DNA of 64,000 nt from NCBI RefSeq assembly GCF_001634365.1, contig NZ_CP014578.1, positions 3,286,001 to 3,350,000 of the forward strand. Reading direction: 5' to 3'. Below are positions 6,772-16,360 of the stretch, in pieces. This stretch comes from Paraburkholderia phytofirmans OLGA172. Its GTDB lineage: Bacteria; Pseudomonadota; Gammaproteobacteria; Burkholderiales; Burkholderiaceae. Made by a program: the position numbers and the translations under genes. The notes beneath the pieces are model-generated. The model worked only from the letters and a program-made list of their open reading frames with translations, ran no database searches and was not told the DNA's origin. Numbering within the stretch: position 1 is the first letter of the stretch; each line of letters opens with the position of its first letter.

Positions 6772-7584
6772 ATGCGAGAACTGCCGACGCCCACCCTGCC
6801 CCTGGCTTCGATCTTCGAAACGCGCCGCCTGCCGCGCGCCGAAGAGACGGTCACCGCCCAGCATCGCCTGCAAGTGACGTGGGCACGCACCGACGAGCAA
6901 CTGCGCGAGGCCCAGCGTCTGCGCTACCGTGTATTCGCCGATGAAATGGGCGCACGTCTGACGGGCCCTGCCGGCCTCGACGTCGATTCGTTCGATTCAT
7001 ACTGCGATCACCTGCTGGTGCGCGATCTCGACACGCTGAAGGTGGTCGGCACCTATCGCGCGCTGCCACCGCATCAGGCCGCCCGTATCGGACGCCTGTA
7101 TGCCGAAAGCGAATTCGACGTGTCGCGTCTCACGCACCTGCGCGCGAAGATGGTCGAAGTGGGCCGCTCGTGCGTGCACCCGGACTATCGCAGCGGCTCG
7201 GTAATCATGTCGCTGTGGGCAGGGCTTGCCGCCTACATGAAGCACAACGGCTACGAAACGATGCTCGGCTGCGCGAGCGTCGCGATGGTCGACGGTGGCC
7301 ACTACGCGGCGAATCTTTACTGCTCGCTGCGCGACAACGCGCTGACGGCGCCGGAATATCGGGCGTTCCCGCACACGCCGCTGCCGGTGGAAGAATTGCA
7401 AACCGGCGCCAACGTCGCACCGCCGCCGCTGGTGAAAGGCTATCTGCGCCTCGGTGCGAAGATTTGCGGCGCGCCGGCCTGGGATCCCGACTTCAACACG
7501 GCGGACTTTCTGACGCTGTTGCGCCTGACGGATATCAACGCACGTTACGCGCGGCACTTCCTCGGCGACGCGTCGCCGCGCTGA
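6772..7584 (+). CDS. olsB: L-ornithine N(alpha)-acyltransferase (OlsB-like, GNAT)
   Basis: A 270-residue protein of the OlsB/Acetyltransf_5 type. OlsB transfers a 3-hydroxyacyl chain from acyl-ACP to ornithine, the first step of ornithine lipid synthesis; OlsA then completes the lipid. Recognisable segments are REAQRLRYRVFADEMG (about 43-58), VGTYRALPP (about 90), MVEVGRSCVHPDYRSGSVI (about 126-144) and GYLRLGAKICGAPAWDPDFNTADF near the C-terminus. Start: ATG 6772 after CAGGA; the in-frame ATG at 6691 falls inside the Pho-box array. olsA is not in the window. A phosphate-free membrane lipid next to the Pho regulon fits use under phosphate limitation. Confidence 0.85.
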   Translation: MRELPTPTLPLASIFETRRLPRAEETVTAQHRLQVTWARTDEQLREAQRLRYRVFADEMGARLTGPAGLDVDSFDSYCDHLLVRDLDTLKVVGTYRALPPHQAARIGRLYAESEFDVSRLTHLRAKMVEVGRSCVHPDYRSGSVIMSLWAGLAAYMKHNGYETMLGCASVAMVDGGHYAANLYCSLRDNALTAPEYRAFPHTPLPVEELQTGANVAPPPLVKGYLRLGAKICGAPAWDPDFNTADFLTLLRLTDINARYARHFLGDASPR

Positions 7585-7643
7585 TTAGCACGCAAACCCG
7601 CGCAAACCACCCGGCCAATTCAGCCGGCTGACGATGCGCGTAA

Positions 7644-7673
7644 AAAAAGCCCGGCATTTCCGCCGGGCTTTTC
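7644..7673. terminator. Bidirectional terminator between olsB and ppx
   Basis: GCCCGGC and GCCGGGC flanked by A-runs on the left and T-runs on the right form a symmetric intrinsic terminator between the convergent genes. Confidence 0.85.
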
Positions 7674-7691
7674 AATTACAACGCAGGATTC

Positions 7692-9203
7692 TCAATCGTC
7701 CGTGTAGACCACGCGATACGGGATGCCAACCTTCTCCCACTCCGCCGCCTCCTGGATCAGGCTGTAATCGGTCAGCGGGTTGTTAGCTACCCATTCGTTC
7801 GGCAGACGCACCTCGTAACCGCCATTGACCTGCGCGACCGCGATGCCCGGCAAGCCGACATCGGCACGCCGGCGGCACAGCAGCGCCGCGAGCCGCAGAC
7901 AGAACAACAGCGGCCATTCCACCTCGCGCGTTTGCGACAGCTTGCCGAGCTTCCCCGCGTGGCCGAGCACCAGCGCGGCGAGCCGCGCCTGGTCGGTGCG
8001 CGAAAAACCCGGCATGTCGGCGTTGCTGGCGATATAAGCCGAATGCTTGTGATAAGCGCTGTGGGAAATCGACAGCCCGATTTCGTGCAAGGCCGCAGCC
8101 CAGCCGAGGAACATGCGATTCTCGGCGCGGCGCTCCTCATCCGGCTCGGCAAACTGGTCGTAAAAGCGCACCGCGAGTTCACCGATACGCCCGGCCTGCG
8201 CGCGGTCCACGCCATAACGGCGCATGAAACCTTCCGCCGTCACCGTACGCATGTCCTCGTGCTGCGAACGGCCCAGCAAGTCGTACAGCACGCCGAGGCG
8301 CAGCGCGCCATCTGTCGTATCGACGTAATCGACGCCGAGTTCGTCGAACACCGCCATCATGATCGACAGGCCGCCGGCCAGCACCGGAATGCGATCGGCC
8401 TTCAGCGCGACCAGCTTCAGACGATTGACGTTCTCCGCCTTGATCAGCGCGCGCTTGAGGCGCTCGAGGCCGCCGCGCGAGATGCCGTGCGTGACGCCCG
8501 CATCGTTGAAGCCGTTTGCCTCGACCAGCTCGGCGAGCGCCCGTGCAGTGCCGGACGAACCGATGGCTTGTTCCCAACCGGTTTTCTTGTATTCGGCGGA
8601 AATGATCTGGATTTCACGGCCCGCGGCGAGTTCGGCCTGGCGCATCGTGTATTCGTCGACATTGCCTGCGGGGAAGAACGCGCGGCTATGGCTCACACAG
8701 CCGATATACAGGCTCTCCATCTTGATCGGCGTGTAGTGCGAACCGATGATGAATTCCGTCGAGCCGCCGCCGATATCCACCACGAGACGCTTGCCCGCGC
8801 TCGCGGGCACGGAGTGTGCAGCCCCTGCATAAATCAGGCGCGCTTCCTCACGCCCGGCGATCACTTCGATCGGGAAGCCGAGCGCGGCTTGCGCCTCGCC
8901 GAGAAACTCGCCCGCGTTCTTGGCGATGCGCAGCGTGTTGGTGGCGACGGCGCGAACATGATCGGGATGAAAATCGCGCAGCCGCTCGCCGAAGCGCTTG
9001 AGCGCATCCCAGCCACGCACCTGCGAGGCGCGGTCGAGCATCTTGTCGCGCGACAGACCGGCGGCAAGGCGCACCGGCTCGCGCAATGCGTCGACCTGAT
9101 AGATCTGGCTGCCGGCGTCGGTTTCCTCGACCCGGCCCACGATCAGCCGGAAGCTGTTCGAGCCGAGGTCGACGGCAGCAAGGAGTTGTGGAGTAGTGGC
9201 CAT
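7692..9203 (-). CDS. ppx: Exopolyphosphatase / GppA family phosphatase
   Basis: A 503-residue Ppx/GppA protein that hydrolyses terminal phosphates of polyphosphate (or the gamma phosphate of pppGpp). Phosphate-binding motifs of the ASKHA fold are visible: AVDLGSNSFRLIVGR at about residues 9-23 and VVDIGGGSTEFIIG at about 144-157. The C-terminal part has the HD-like helical domain (AALHEIGLSISHSAYHKHSAYI). Length is close to E. coli Ppx (513). Start at 9203 (MATTPQ...) is chosen because the extension to 9338 is Ala/Ser-rich and precedes the conserved N-terminus; ATG 9221 is an alternative. It is divergent from ppk1. Confidence 0.9.
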   Translation of the reverse strand: MATTPQLLAAVDLGSNSFRLIVGRVEETDAGSQIYQVDALREPVRLAAGLSRDKMLDRASQVRGWDALKRFGERLRDFHPDHVRAVATNTLRIAKNAGEFLGEAQAALGFPIEVIAGREEARLIYAGAAHSVPASAGKRLVVDIGGGSTEFIIGSHYTPIKMESLYIGCVSHSRAFFPAGNVDEYTMRQAELAAGREIQIISAEYKKTGWEQAIGSSGTARALAELVEANGFNDAGVTHGISRGGLERLKRALIKAENVNRLKLVALKADRIPVLAGGLSIMMAVFDELGVDYVDTTDGALRLGVLYDLLGRSQHEDMRTVTAEGFMRRYGVDRAQAGRIGELAVRFYDQFAEPDEERRAENRMFLGWAAALHEIGLSISHSAYHKHSAYIASNADMPGFSRTDQARLAALVLGHAGKLGKLSQTREVEWPLLFCLRLAALLCRRRADVGLPGIAVAQVNGGYEVRLPNEWVANNPLTDYSLIQEAAEWEKVGIPYRVVYTDD

Positions 9204-9436
9204 CGAGTAAGCGGACTCCATGCGCGCGTGCGCGGCGGCGTTGGATGCGGAAGGTGCCGGATATCCACTCGGCGCCTTGGGCGCCTTATGGCCAACCGCG
9301 CTGTTCAAAGACGCCATTCTAAGCGTAGCGGACCTCACGATGTCGCCTCGCAGTGATGGGGTGCCCTATGGTCCCATATGCACTGCGTCATAATTACGAC
9401 ACGCGACGAATACGGCGTACAATTTGTAAGACCTGA

Positions 9437-9465
9437 ATGTCATAACAACGTCATCATACTGTGAG
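9437..9465 (+). promoter_or_regulatory. Candidate Pho box in front of ppk1
   Basis: ATGTCAT (9437-9443), four bases, ACGTCAT (9448-9454), four bases and CTGTGAG (9459-9465) repeat the PhoB half-site at 11-base spacing. The first two units match CTGTCAT at 11 of 14 positions. It lies 52-81 bases before the ATG at 9518. No strong -10 is seen in the expected place. Confidence 0.55.
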
Positions 9466-9517
9466 AATTTCCGAGCGTCTTTCTGTCTCCCCTCCTGACA
9501 CTCCACTCTCGCTGCCG

Positions 9518-11581
9518 ATGTCCATCCGCTACCCCTTATTGAATCGCGAGCTGGGCATTCTGGGTTTCAACGAGCGTGTGTTGGCACAAGCTGCCGACCC
9601 AGCCGTCCCTTTGCTCGAACGCCTGCGCTTCATCTGCATCACCAGTAGCAACCTCGACGAATTCTTCGAAGTCCGCATGGCCGGCCTGCAGGAACAGATG
9701 CGCGACAACCCCGGCGCGCCGTCGCCGGACGGTATGTCGTTGCAGCACGTGTACGACCTCGTGGTCGAACGCGCGCAGAGGCTCGTGCATCGCCAGTACA
9801 CCATGCTGCACGACACGGTGCTCACCGCGCTCGAAGCAGAAGGCATCTATTTTCACGGCACTGAAGCGTGGAACGAAGCGCAGACCCAATGGGCGCGCAA
9901 TTACTTCTTCGACGAACTGCTGCCGGTGCTCACGCCAATCGGCCTCGATCCGGCGCACCCGTTTCCGCGCGTGCTCAATAAGAGCCTGAACTTCGTCGTC
10001 GAACTGGAAGGCAAGGATGCGTTCGGCCGCCAGGCGATGATGGGCATCGTGCAGGCGCCGCGTGCATTGCCGCGGCTCGTGCGCATGCCACAGGAACTGT
10101 CGGGTTATCCGCATGGTTTCGTGCTGCTGAGCTCGTTGCTGCAGCGCTTTGTCGGCGAGCTGTTTCCGAATCTGGTGGTGCGCACCTGCAACCAGTTTCG
10201 CATCACGCGCAATAGCGAACTGTTCGTCGACGAAGACGAAATCACCAATCTGCGTGTCGCCTTGCAGGGCGAACTGCCGGCGCGGCATCTGGGCAATGCG
10301 GTGCGGCTCGAAGTGTCGGCGGACACGCCCGCGCATGTCGTGCGGCGCCTGCTCGACGAAAGCAGCCTGAGCACCAAGGATTGCTATTTCGTCGACGGTC
10401 CCGTCAATCTGGTTCGGCTGATGCAATTGCCGGAGATGGTGGACCGGCCCGACCTGAAGTTCGTGCCGCATATTCCTGCGATTCCGCCGCAGATCGCCAA
10501 CAGCGCGAACATGTTCGACGTGATCGATCAGGGCGACGTGCTGCTGCATCATCCTTACGAGAGCTTTCAGCCGGTGCTCGAACTGCTGCTGCAGGCAGCT
10601 AAAGACCCGAATGTGGTGGCCATCAAGCAGACCATCTATCGCACCGGCACCGACTCCCCGCTGATGGACGCGCTGATGCAGGCGGCGCGCAACGGCAAGG
10701 AAGTGACAGTGGTGGTTGAACTGCTCGCGCGCTTCGACGAAGAAACCAATATCAACTGGGCGTCGCAGTTGGAAGCGGTGGGCGCGCATGTCGTGTACGG
10801 CGTGGTGGGCCACAAGTGCCACGCGAAGATGATGCTGATCGTGCGGCGTGTGTCGTCGGGCGGCAAGACCACGCTCAAGCGCTATGTGCACCTGGGCACC
10901 GGCAACTATCATCCGCGCACGGCGCGTCTTTATACCGACTTCGGCCTGATGACCGCCGATCAAAAGATCTGCGAAGACGTGCACCACGTGTTCCAGCAAC
11001 TGACCGGCATCGGCGGTGAGCTAAAGCTGCATGAGTTTTGGCAGTCGCCGTTCACGCTGCACCCGAAACTGGTCGAGGCGATTCGCGCGGAAGCCGCTCA
11101 CGCGCGCGCCGGCAAGAAGGCCCGCATTGTCGCGAAGATGAACGCGCTGCTCGAACCCACCGTGATTGCCGAGCTGTACGAAGCATCGCAGGCCGGCGTG
11201 AAGATCGATCTGATCGTGCGTGGCGTCTGTTCGTTGCAACCGGGTGTGCCGGGTTTGTCGGAGAACATCACGGTGCGTTCGATCGTTGGGCGCTTTCTCG
11301 AGCATCATCGCATCTTCTATTTCCACGACGACGGCAAGGAACTGGTGTATCTGTCGAGCGCCGACTGGATGGACCGTAACTTCTTCCGGCGTGTGGAAGT
11401 GGCGTTTCCGGTCAACAACCGCCGCTTGAAGCGGCGTGTGATTGCCGAAGGCCTGTCAGCGTTTCTCGGCGACAACCAGTCCGCCTGGTTGATGCAAAGC
11501 GACGGTCACTATCGGCGCCGGCGGCCGGGGAAATCCTCGCGCAATGCGCAGATGAGTCTGCTGGGGAAATTCTGTTCGTAA
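9518..11581 (+). CDS. ppk: Polyphosphate kinase 1
   Basis: A 687-residue enzyme that polymerises the gamma phosphate of ATP into long polyphosphate chains, reversibly. The N-terminal domain reads LLNRELGILGFNERVLAQAA and SSNLDEFFEVRMAGL; the C-terminal PLD-like domains contain GHKCHAKMMLIVRR, whose second His is residue 435, the same number as the autophosphorylated His435 of E. coli, and HHRIFYFHDDGKELVYLSSADW with the second active-site His. Start: the frame extends to a GTG at 9461, but that lies inside the Pho-box region; ATG 9518 gives the usual length. Divergent from ppx and upstream of phoR, in a phosphate gene block. Confidence 0.95.
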   Translation: MSIRYPLLNRELGILGFNERVLAQAADPAVPLLERLRFICITSSNLDEFFEVRMAGLQEQMRDNPGAPSPDGMSLQHVYDLVVERAQRLVHRQYTMLHDTVLTALEAEGIYFHGTEAWNEAQTQWARNYFFDELLPVLTPIGLDPAHPFPRVLNKSLNFVVELEGKDAFGRQAMMGIVQAPRALPRLVRMPQELSGYPHGFVLLSSLLQRFVGELFPNLVVRTCNQFRITRNSELFVDEDEITNLRVALQGELPARHLGNAVRLEVSADTPAHVVRRLLDESSLSTKDCYFVDGPVNLVRLMQLPEMVDRPDLKFVPHIPAIPPQIANSANMFDVIDQGDVLLHHPYESFQPVLELLLQAAKDPNVVAIKQTIYRTGTDSPLMDALMQAARNGKEVTVVVELLARFDEETNINWASQLEAVGAHVVYGVVGHKCHAKMMLIVRRVSSGGKTTLKRYVHLGTGNYHPRTARLYTDFGLMTADQKICEDVHHVFQQLTGIGGELKLHEFWQSPFTLHPKLVEAIRAEAAHARAGKKARIVAKMNALLEPTVIAELYEASQAGVKIDLIVRGVCSLQPGVPGLSENITVRSIVGRFLEHHRIFYFHDDGKELVYLSSADWMDRNFFRRVEVAFPVNNRRLKRRVIAEGLSAFLGDNQSAWLMQSDGHYRRRRPGKSSRNAQMSLLGKFCS

Positions 11582-11633
11582 GTTCGCGCTTTTCTGATCA
11601 TGCTCGCGCGCCGCTGAAGCGGCGACGCCCATG

Positions 11634-11669
11634 AAAAAAGCCCGCCTTGGCTACAGGCGGGCTTTGTTT
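11634..11669. terminator. Bidirectional terminator between ppk1 and phoR
   Basis: AAAGCCCGCC (11637-11646) pairs with GGCGGGCTTT (11656-11665), with A-run left and T-rich sequence right, between convergent genes. Confidence 0.85.
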
Positions 11670-11682
11670 CACGCCACTTTTG

Positions 11683-12996
11683 CTAGACCGGCGCCGGTTG
11701 CCGGCGCGCCGTGCGATACACCGGGAAGCGCACGGTGAAGGTGCTGCCACGTCCCTCTTCGCTCTTCACGTCGAGCTGAGCATCGTGCCGCTGCAGCACA
11801 TGCTTGACGATGGCGAGGCCGAGGCCCGTACCGCCCGTATCCCGCGAGCGGCTGCGGTCGACGCGATAGAAGCGCTCGGTCAGACGCGGAATATCGGCTG
11901 CCGGGATCCCCAGGCCGCTGTCCGTGACCGAGAAAACCGCACTGCCGCCGTAGGTGTGCCAAGTCACCATGATTGCACCGCCGTCCGGCGTGTAGCGGAT
12001 CGCATTGGTCACGAGGTTGCCAAGCGCACTGAGTATTTCCGTTTCCACGCCGGTGACAGTGAGCCCTTCGTCAGCGTCGAACACGATCTTGTGATGGTCG
12101 CTCGACAGGCTTGCCGCGTCGTCCTTCAGATGCCGCAACACCGCGCGCATATCGATCATCTGATCGCTCGGCGGCTTGTTGTCGCCTTCGAGCTTCGCGA
12201 GCACCAGCAAGTCATTGACGATATGACGCATCCGCGAGGCCTGCTGCTCCATCAATTCGAGGTAGCGTCCGCGCTCGGCTTCGCTCAACGGCAATTCCCG
12301 CATCGTCTCCAGAAAACCTGAGAGCACGGTCAGCGGCGTCTTCAGTTCATGCGAGACATTGGCGACGAAGTCTCGCCGCATCGCGTCGGTACGCTCCAGC
12401 TCGGTGATGTCTTGCGACAGCACCAGCTTGCGATTTGCACCGTACGGAAACACCTGCACCGACAGCACGTTCTGGCGCTTGTCGCCCATGCCGCGCATGA
12501 TCAGCATCTGCTCGTAGCGCTGCGAATTCAGATAGCGCACGAAATCGGGATGACGCACCAGATGCGTGATGTGCTGGCGCAGATCGCGTTTCGCATCGAG
12601 CCCGAAATGAAGTTCGGAGATCGCGTTGCACCACTCGATCTGATCGTGGTCGTCGAGCATCGCCACGCCGTTCGGCGAAGCCTGGATCGCCTGGATGAAA
12701 CGCGAATGCTGCTGCTCGACCTGCCGCACCTGCGCATGCCAGCGCTTCGCAAGCTTGTGCAGACGGTAGTAGATTTCGCCCCAGATGCCGGGAGCGCTCG
12801 GCACTTCACCGTAGACCGGTGCGTCGAGCAAGCGCCATAAACGCTGCTTGTGGAAGGTGCTGAAGAGGCTCTGCGCGAGCAGCATGACGATCGCGAGGAC
12901 GAGCCCAGCCTTGACGTTCAGGAGTGCGCCGACGACCACGCACAGAACAGCCAGCAGCACGACCGACACGATGGAGCGCGCCCAGATGATGTTCAT
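11683..12996 (-). CDS. phoR: Phosphate regulon sensor kinase PhoR
   Basis: A 437-residue inner-membrane histidine kinase. Two hydrophobic segments span about residues 8-26 and 31-45, followed by a linker, a PAS domain (about 95-205, starting FIQAIQASPNGVAMLDDHDQI), HisKA with phospho-acceptor His216 in VANVSHELKTPL, and an HATPase with N-box NLVTNAIRYTPDGG and DSGLGIP plus GTGLGLAIV boxes. It phosphorylates PhoB when phosphate is scarce and is held inactive by PstSCAB and PhoU otherwise. Last gene of the seven-gene pst-pho run; 139 bases follow the phoB stop. Confidence 0.95.
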   Translation of the reverse strand: MNIIWARSIVSVVLLAVLCVVVGALLNVKAGLVLAIVMLLAQSLFSTFHKQRLWRLLDAPVYGEVPSAPGIWGEIYYRLHKLAKRWHAQVRQVEQQHSRFIQAIQASPNGVAMLDDHDQIEWCNAISELHFGLDAKRDLRQHITHLVRHPDFVRYLNSQRYEQMLIMRGMGDKRQNVLSVQVFPYGANRKLVLSQDITELERTDAMRRDFVANVSHELKTPLTVLSGFLETMRELPLSEAERGRYLELMEQQASRMRHIVNDLLVLAKLEGDNKPPSDQMIDMRAVLRHLKDDAASLSSDHHKIVFDADEGLTVTGVETEILSALGNLVTNAIRYTPDGGAIMVTWHTYGGSAVFSVTDSGLGIPAADIPRLTERFYRVDRSRSRDTGGTGLGLAIVKHVLQRHDAQLDVKSEEGRGSTFTVRFPVYRTARRQPAPV

Positions 12997-13135
12997 GTTC
13001 TAGCGATCGAAGAGGAAACCGTTCACGCCGGGATCTGAAAAACGCGGCGCTTAGCCAAACCGATATGGCAGATGTGGCGTATGCGACATTCACGGCGCGT
13101 GTGGCTCAAACACCGCCACTCGCGCTACCGCCAAG

Positions 13136-13837
13136 TCAGGCGCTCTTCGCGAGCCGGTAGCCGCTGCCGCGCACCGTCTCAATCATAGCATCGCACCCGG
13201 CCGGCTTGAGCGCGGCGCGCAGACGCTTGATGTGCACGTCCACCGTGCGCTCTTCGACGAACACGTGATCGCCCCACACCTGATCGAGCAGTTGCGTGCG
13301 GCTGTGCACGCGCTCCGGGTGCGTCATGAAGAAGTGCAGCAGGCGGAATTCGGTCGGGCCGAGGTCCAGCTTGATTTCGCTGCCTTCCGCATGGGCCGCT
13401 ACGCGGTGCGTCGCCGGATCGAGCTTCAGACCGTTGATCGCCACCAGGTCCTCGGTCAGCTGTGGCGCGCGGCGGCGCAACACCGCCTTGATACGCGCCA
13501 TCAGTTCCTTCGGCGAGAACGGCTTGGTGACGTAGTCGTCGGCACCGATTTCGAGGCCGAGCACCTTGTCCTGTTCATCGCCGCGCGCGGTCAGCATGAT
13601 GATCGGAATGTGCTTGGTGCGCTCGTTGTTGCGCAGATCGCGAGCGAACGCAATGCCCGACTTGCCCGGCAACATCCAGTCGAGCAGGACGAGATCGGGC
13701 AGTACGTCGCTGATCAGGTTCTGCGCCTGCTCCGCGTTGTACGCGCGAATCGGGCAGTGTCCGGCGTGTTGAAGATTGACCGAAATCAGTTCGGAAATGG
13801 CGGGCTCATCTTCAATGACGAGAATGCTGCTGGGCAT
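13136..13837 (-). CDS. phoB: Phosphate regulon response regulator PhoB
   Basis: A 233-residue OmpR-family regulator. Receiver domain with acidic pocket IEDE (residues 8-11), phospho-acceptor Asp53 in LVLLDWMLPG and Lys in TKPFSPKEL; winged-helix DNA-binding domain from about 135 (LGPTEFRLLHFFMTHPERVHSR, VFVEERTVDVHIKRLRAAL). Start: GTG at 13843 and ATG at 13837 are both in frame; GAGG five bases before the ATG favours 13837. PhoB~P binds Pho boxes, candidates for which are seen at olsB, ppk1 and pstS in this window. Confidence 0.95.
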   Translation of the reverse strand: MPSSILVIEDEPAISELISVNLQHAGHCPIRAYNAEQAQNLISDVLPDLVLLDWMLPGKSGIAFARDLRNNERTKHIPIIMLTARGDEQDKVLGLEIGADDYVTKPFSPKELMARIKAVLRRRAPQLTEDLVAINGLKLDPATHRVAAHAEGSEIKLDLGPTEFRLLHFFMTHPERVHSRTQLLDQVWGDHVFVEERTVDVHIKRLRAALKPAGCDAMIETVRGSGYRLAKSA

Positions 13838-13863
13838 CGGCACCTCTGTTCCTTATATCTGGA

Positions 13864-14568
13864 TTAACTGAGTGCTTCGCGTTCGAGCGCATCGCGCGAC
13901 TTGTGCCGCACGTCGGTGCCCTTGACGATGTAAATGATGAATTCGGCAATGTTCTTCGCATGGTCGCCGATCCGCTCGATCGCCTTGGCGATGAACAGGA
14001 AGTCGAGGCCCACCGAAATCGAACGCGGATCTTCGGTCATGTACGAAATCAGCTTGCGAACGAAAGCGCGGAATTCTTCGTCGATCGCCTTGTCGTCGCG
14101 CATGATCTGCGCGGCGGCGACCGTGTCGAGACGCGCAAATGCGTCCAGCGCGCGGCGCAGGATCGACACCGCCATTTCTCCCGACAATTTGATTTCGGCG
14201 ATATTGATGCTGCGCGAGGCGCCGTCTTCCATCAGACGCTTGGTGCGCTTGGCGATTTTTTCGGCTTCGTCGCCGGCGCGCTCGAGATTCGTGATGGTCT
14301 TCGAAATCGCGATCAGGAGGCGCAAGTCGCGCGCGGCCGGCTGACGGCGCGCGATGATGTTGCTGCACTCTTCGTCGATTTCGACTTCCATCGTGTTCAG
14401 GCGCTCTTCGGCCGCGATGACCTGTTCGGCGACTTCGAGGTCGAAGTTGTTGAGCGCGATCATCGCGTTGACGATCTGCGACTCGACCAGGCCGCCCATT
14501 TCCAGCACCTTCGAAGAAACGAGGTTCAGGTCGGCGTCGAACTGGCTGGACAGATGTTTATCGGACAT
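13864..14568 (-). CDS. phoU: Phosphate transport regulator PhoU
   Basis: A 234-residue all-helical protein made of two repeated three-helix bundles, each with a metal-binding E/DxxxD-type motif (around residues 50-60 and 150-160; NTMEVEIDEECSNIIARRQP and DKAIDEEFRAFVRKL). It links the PstSCAB transporter to PhoR and suppresses the Pho response when phosphate is plentiful. Start ATG 14568 follows GGAG. It lies between pstB (29-base gap) and phoB (26-base gap) in the same operon. Confidence 0.95.
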   Translation of the reverse strand: MSDKHLSSQFDADLNLVSSKVLEMGGLVESQIVNAMIALNNFDLEVAEQVIAAEERLNTMEVEIDEECSNIIARRQPAARDLRLLIAISKTITNLERAGDEAEKIAKRTKRLMEDGASRSINIAEIKLSGEMAVSILRRALDAFARLDTVAAAQIMRDDKAIDEEFRAFVRKLISYMTEDPRSISVGLDFLFIAKAIERIGDHAKNIAEFIIYIVKGTDVRHKSRDALEREALS

Positions 14569-14597
14569 GTCGTACTCCGTTGTTTTTGCGCGGCGGC

Positions 14598-15446
14598 TTA
14601 GCCGAAGCGGCCAGTGATGTAGTCCTCGGTTTCCTTGCGGACCGGCTTGATAAAGATCTTTTCGGTGTCGCCGAATTCGATCAATTCACCGAGGTACATA
14701 TAGGCAGTGTAGTCCGAACAGCGTGCGGCCTGTTGCATGTTGTGAGTGACGATCACCACCGTGTAATCGCTCTTCAATTCAGCGATCAACTCTTCAATAC
14801 GGCCCGTGGAAATCGGGTCGAGCGCGGAGCACGGCTCGTCGAGCAGCAGCACTTCGGGACGGATCGCGATACCGCGTGCGATACACAGACGCTGCTGCTG
14901 GCCGCCGGACAAACCGTAGCCGCTCTGGCCCAATTTGTCCTTCACTTCGTTCCACAGCGCGGCCTTGGTCAGCGCCCATTCCACGCGGTCGTCCATTTCC
15001 GAGCGCGGCAGCGTTTCGAACATCTTCACACCGAACGCGATGTTGTCGTAGATCGACATCGGAAACGGCGTCGGCTTCTGGAACACCATGCCGATCCGCG
15101 CGCGCAGCAGCGAAATATCGCGCTTGGAGGTCAGCAGGTTTTCGCCGTCCATCAGGATCTCGCCTTCGGCGCGTTGTTCCGGATAGAGCGCGTACATCTT
15201 GTTGAGCGTGCGCAGCAAGGTGGACTTGCCGCAGCCCGACGGGCCGATGAACGCGGTCACCTTGCCTTCGGGAATCCGCAGGTTGATGTTCTTCAGCGCG
15301 TGATACTTGCCGTAGAAGAAGTTCAGGTCGTTGATCTCGATCTTCGGACGCGACGGCGCTTGCGCCTGGCCGCTTTGGGCGGGATCGAAGCCGGCGGGCG
15401 CTGTCGGACGTGCGGTCGGATTGATTTGAGTTTCTGCCATATTCAT
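14598..15446 (-). CDS. pstB: Phosphate ABC transporter ATP-binding protein PstB
   Basis: A 282-residue ABC ATPase. Walker [10 protein letters not shown] at about 73-81, Q-loop in [21 protein letters not shown], signature [16 protein letters not shown], Walker [15 protein letters not shown] and the switch His in [10 protein letters not shown]. The first 35 residues are a Pro/Ala-rich lead not found in E. coli PstB (257 aa). ATG 15446 has GGAG about nine bases upstream; ATG 15440 is also possible. It energises phosphate uptake through PstC/PstA. Confidence 0.95.
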   Translation of the reverse strand: MNMAETQINPTARPTAPAGFDPAQSGQAQAPSRPKIEINDLNFFYGKYHALKNINLRIPEGKVTAFIGPSGCGKSTLLRTLNKMYALYPEQRAEGEILMDGENLLTSKRDISLLRARIGMVFQKPTPFPMSIYDNIAFGVKMFETLPRSEMDDRVEWALTKAALWNEVKDKLGQSGYGLSGGQQQRLCIARGIAIRPEVLLLDEPCSALDPISTGRIEELIAELKSDYTVVIVTHNMQQAARCSDYTAYMYLGELIEFGDTEKIFIKPVRKETEDYITGRFG

Positions 15447-15463
15447 CGGATTACACTCCGCCC

Positions 15464-16360
15464 TTACTTATTCGAAAAGATCGTGCGCGCGAGGATGTTC
15501 AATCCCAGCACCGCGAGCGTGATCAGGAAGACGCCGGCCCATGCAAGCGATTGCCATTGCGCAAACGGGCTCATTGCGAACTTGTAGATCGTGACCGGCA
15601 GGTTCGCAACCGGCTGGCCCATGTTCAGCGAGAAGAACTGGTTCGACAACGCGGTGAACAGCAGCGGCGCGGTTTCACCGGCAATGCGTGCAACGCCGAG
15701 CAGCACGCCCGTGACGATGCCGGCGATCGAAGCCTTCAGCGTGATCGACAGCACCATCTTCCACTTTGGCGTGCCGAGTGCGAAAGCAGCTTCGCGCAGG
15801 GCATTCGGCACCAGCTTCAGCATGTTCTCGGTGGTACGGATCACGATCGGAATCTGCAGCAGCGCGAGCGCGAACACACCGGCCCAACCGCTGAAGTGAC
15901 CCATCTTTGCGACGACCAGCGCGTAGACGAACAGACCCACGACGATCGACGGCGCCGACAACAGGATGTCGTTGATGAACCGCGTGACACTCGCAAGCCA
16001 GCCCTTCTGACCGTACTCCGCGAGATAGACCCCCGCCAGAATGCCGATCGGCGTGCCGACGAACGTTGCGAGCGCAACCAGCATCACGCTGCCGACGATC
16101 GCGTTGGCGAGACCGCCGCCATCGGTGTTCGGCGGCGGTGTGGATTGCGTAAACAATTCGACCGACAAGCCGCCGATGCCGAGACGCAGCGTCGTATAAA
16201 GAATCCACACCAGCCACAACAAGCCGAACGCCATGGCCGCGAGCGACATGGTCAGCGCAATCGCATTCTTCGCGCGGCGGCGTCCTTGCAGACGCACGCG
16301 CATCGCTTCGAGCACGGCGGGGTCGTTCGAACCCGGCATATTCAAGGTGGGCCGGCTCAT
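15464..16360 (-). CDS. pstA: Phosphate ABC transporter permease PstA
   Basis: A 298-residue inner-membrane permease with six predicted helices. The EAA-type loop that contacts PstB is readable in [30 protein letters not shown]. It forms the channel with PstC. The start ATG (16360) overlaps the pstC stop by four bases, so translation is coupled. Confidence 0.95.
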   Translation of the reverse strand: MSRPTLNMPGSNDPAVLEAMRVRLQGRRRAKNAIALTMSLAAMAFGLLWLVWILYTTLRLGIGGLSVELFTQSTPPPNTDGGGLANAIVGSVMLVALATFVGTPIGILAGVYLAEYGQKGWLASVTRFINDILLSAPSIVVGLFVYALVVAKMGHFSGWAGVFALALLQIPIVIRTTENMLKLVPNALREAAFALGTPKWKMVLSITLKASIAGIVTGVLLGVARIAGETAPLLFTALSNQFFSLNMGQPVANLPVTIYKFAMSPFAQWQSLAWAGVFLITLAVLGLNILARTIFSNK

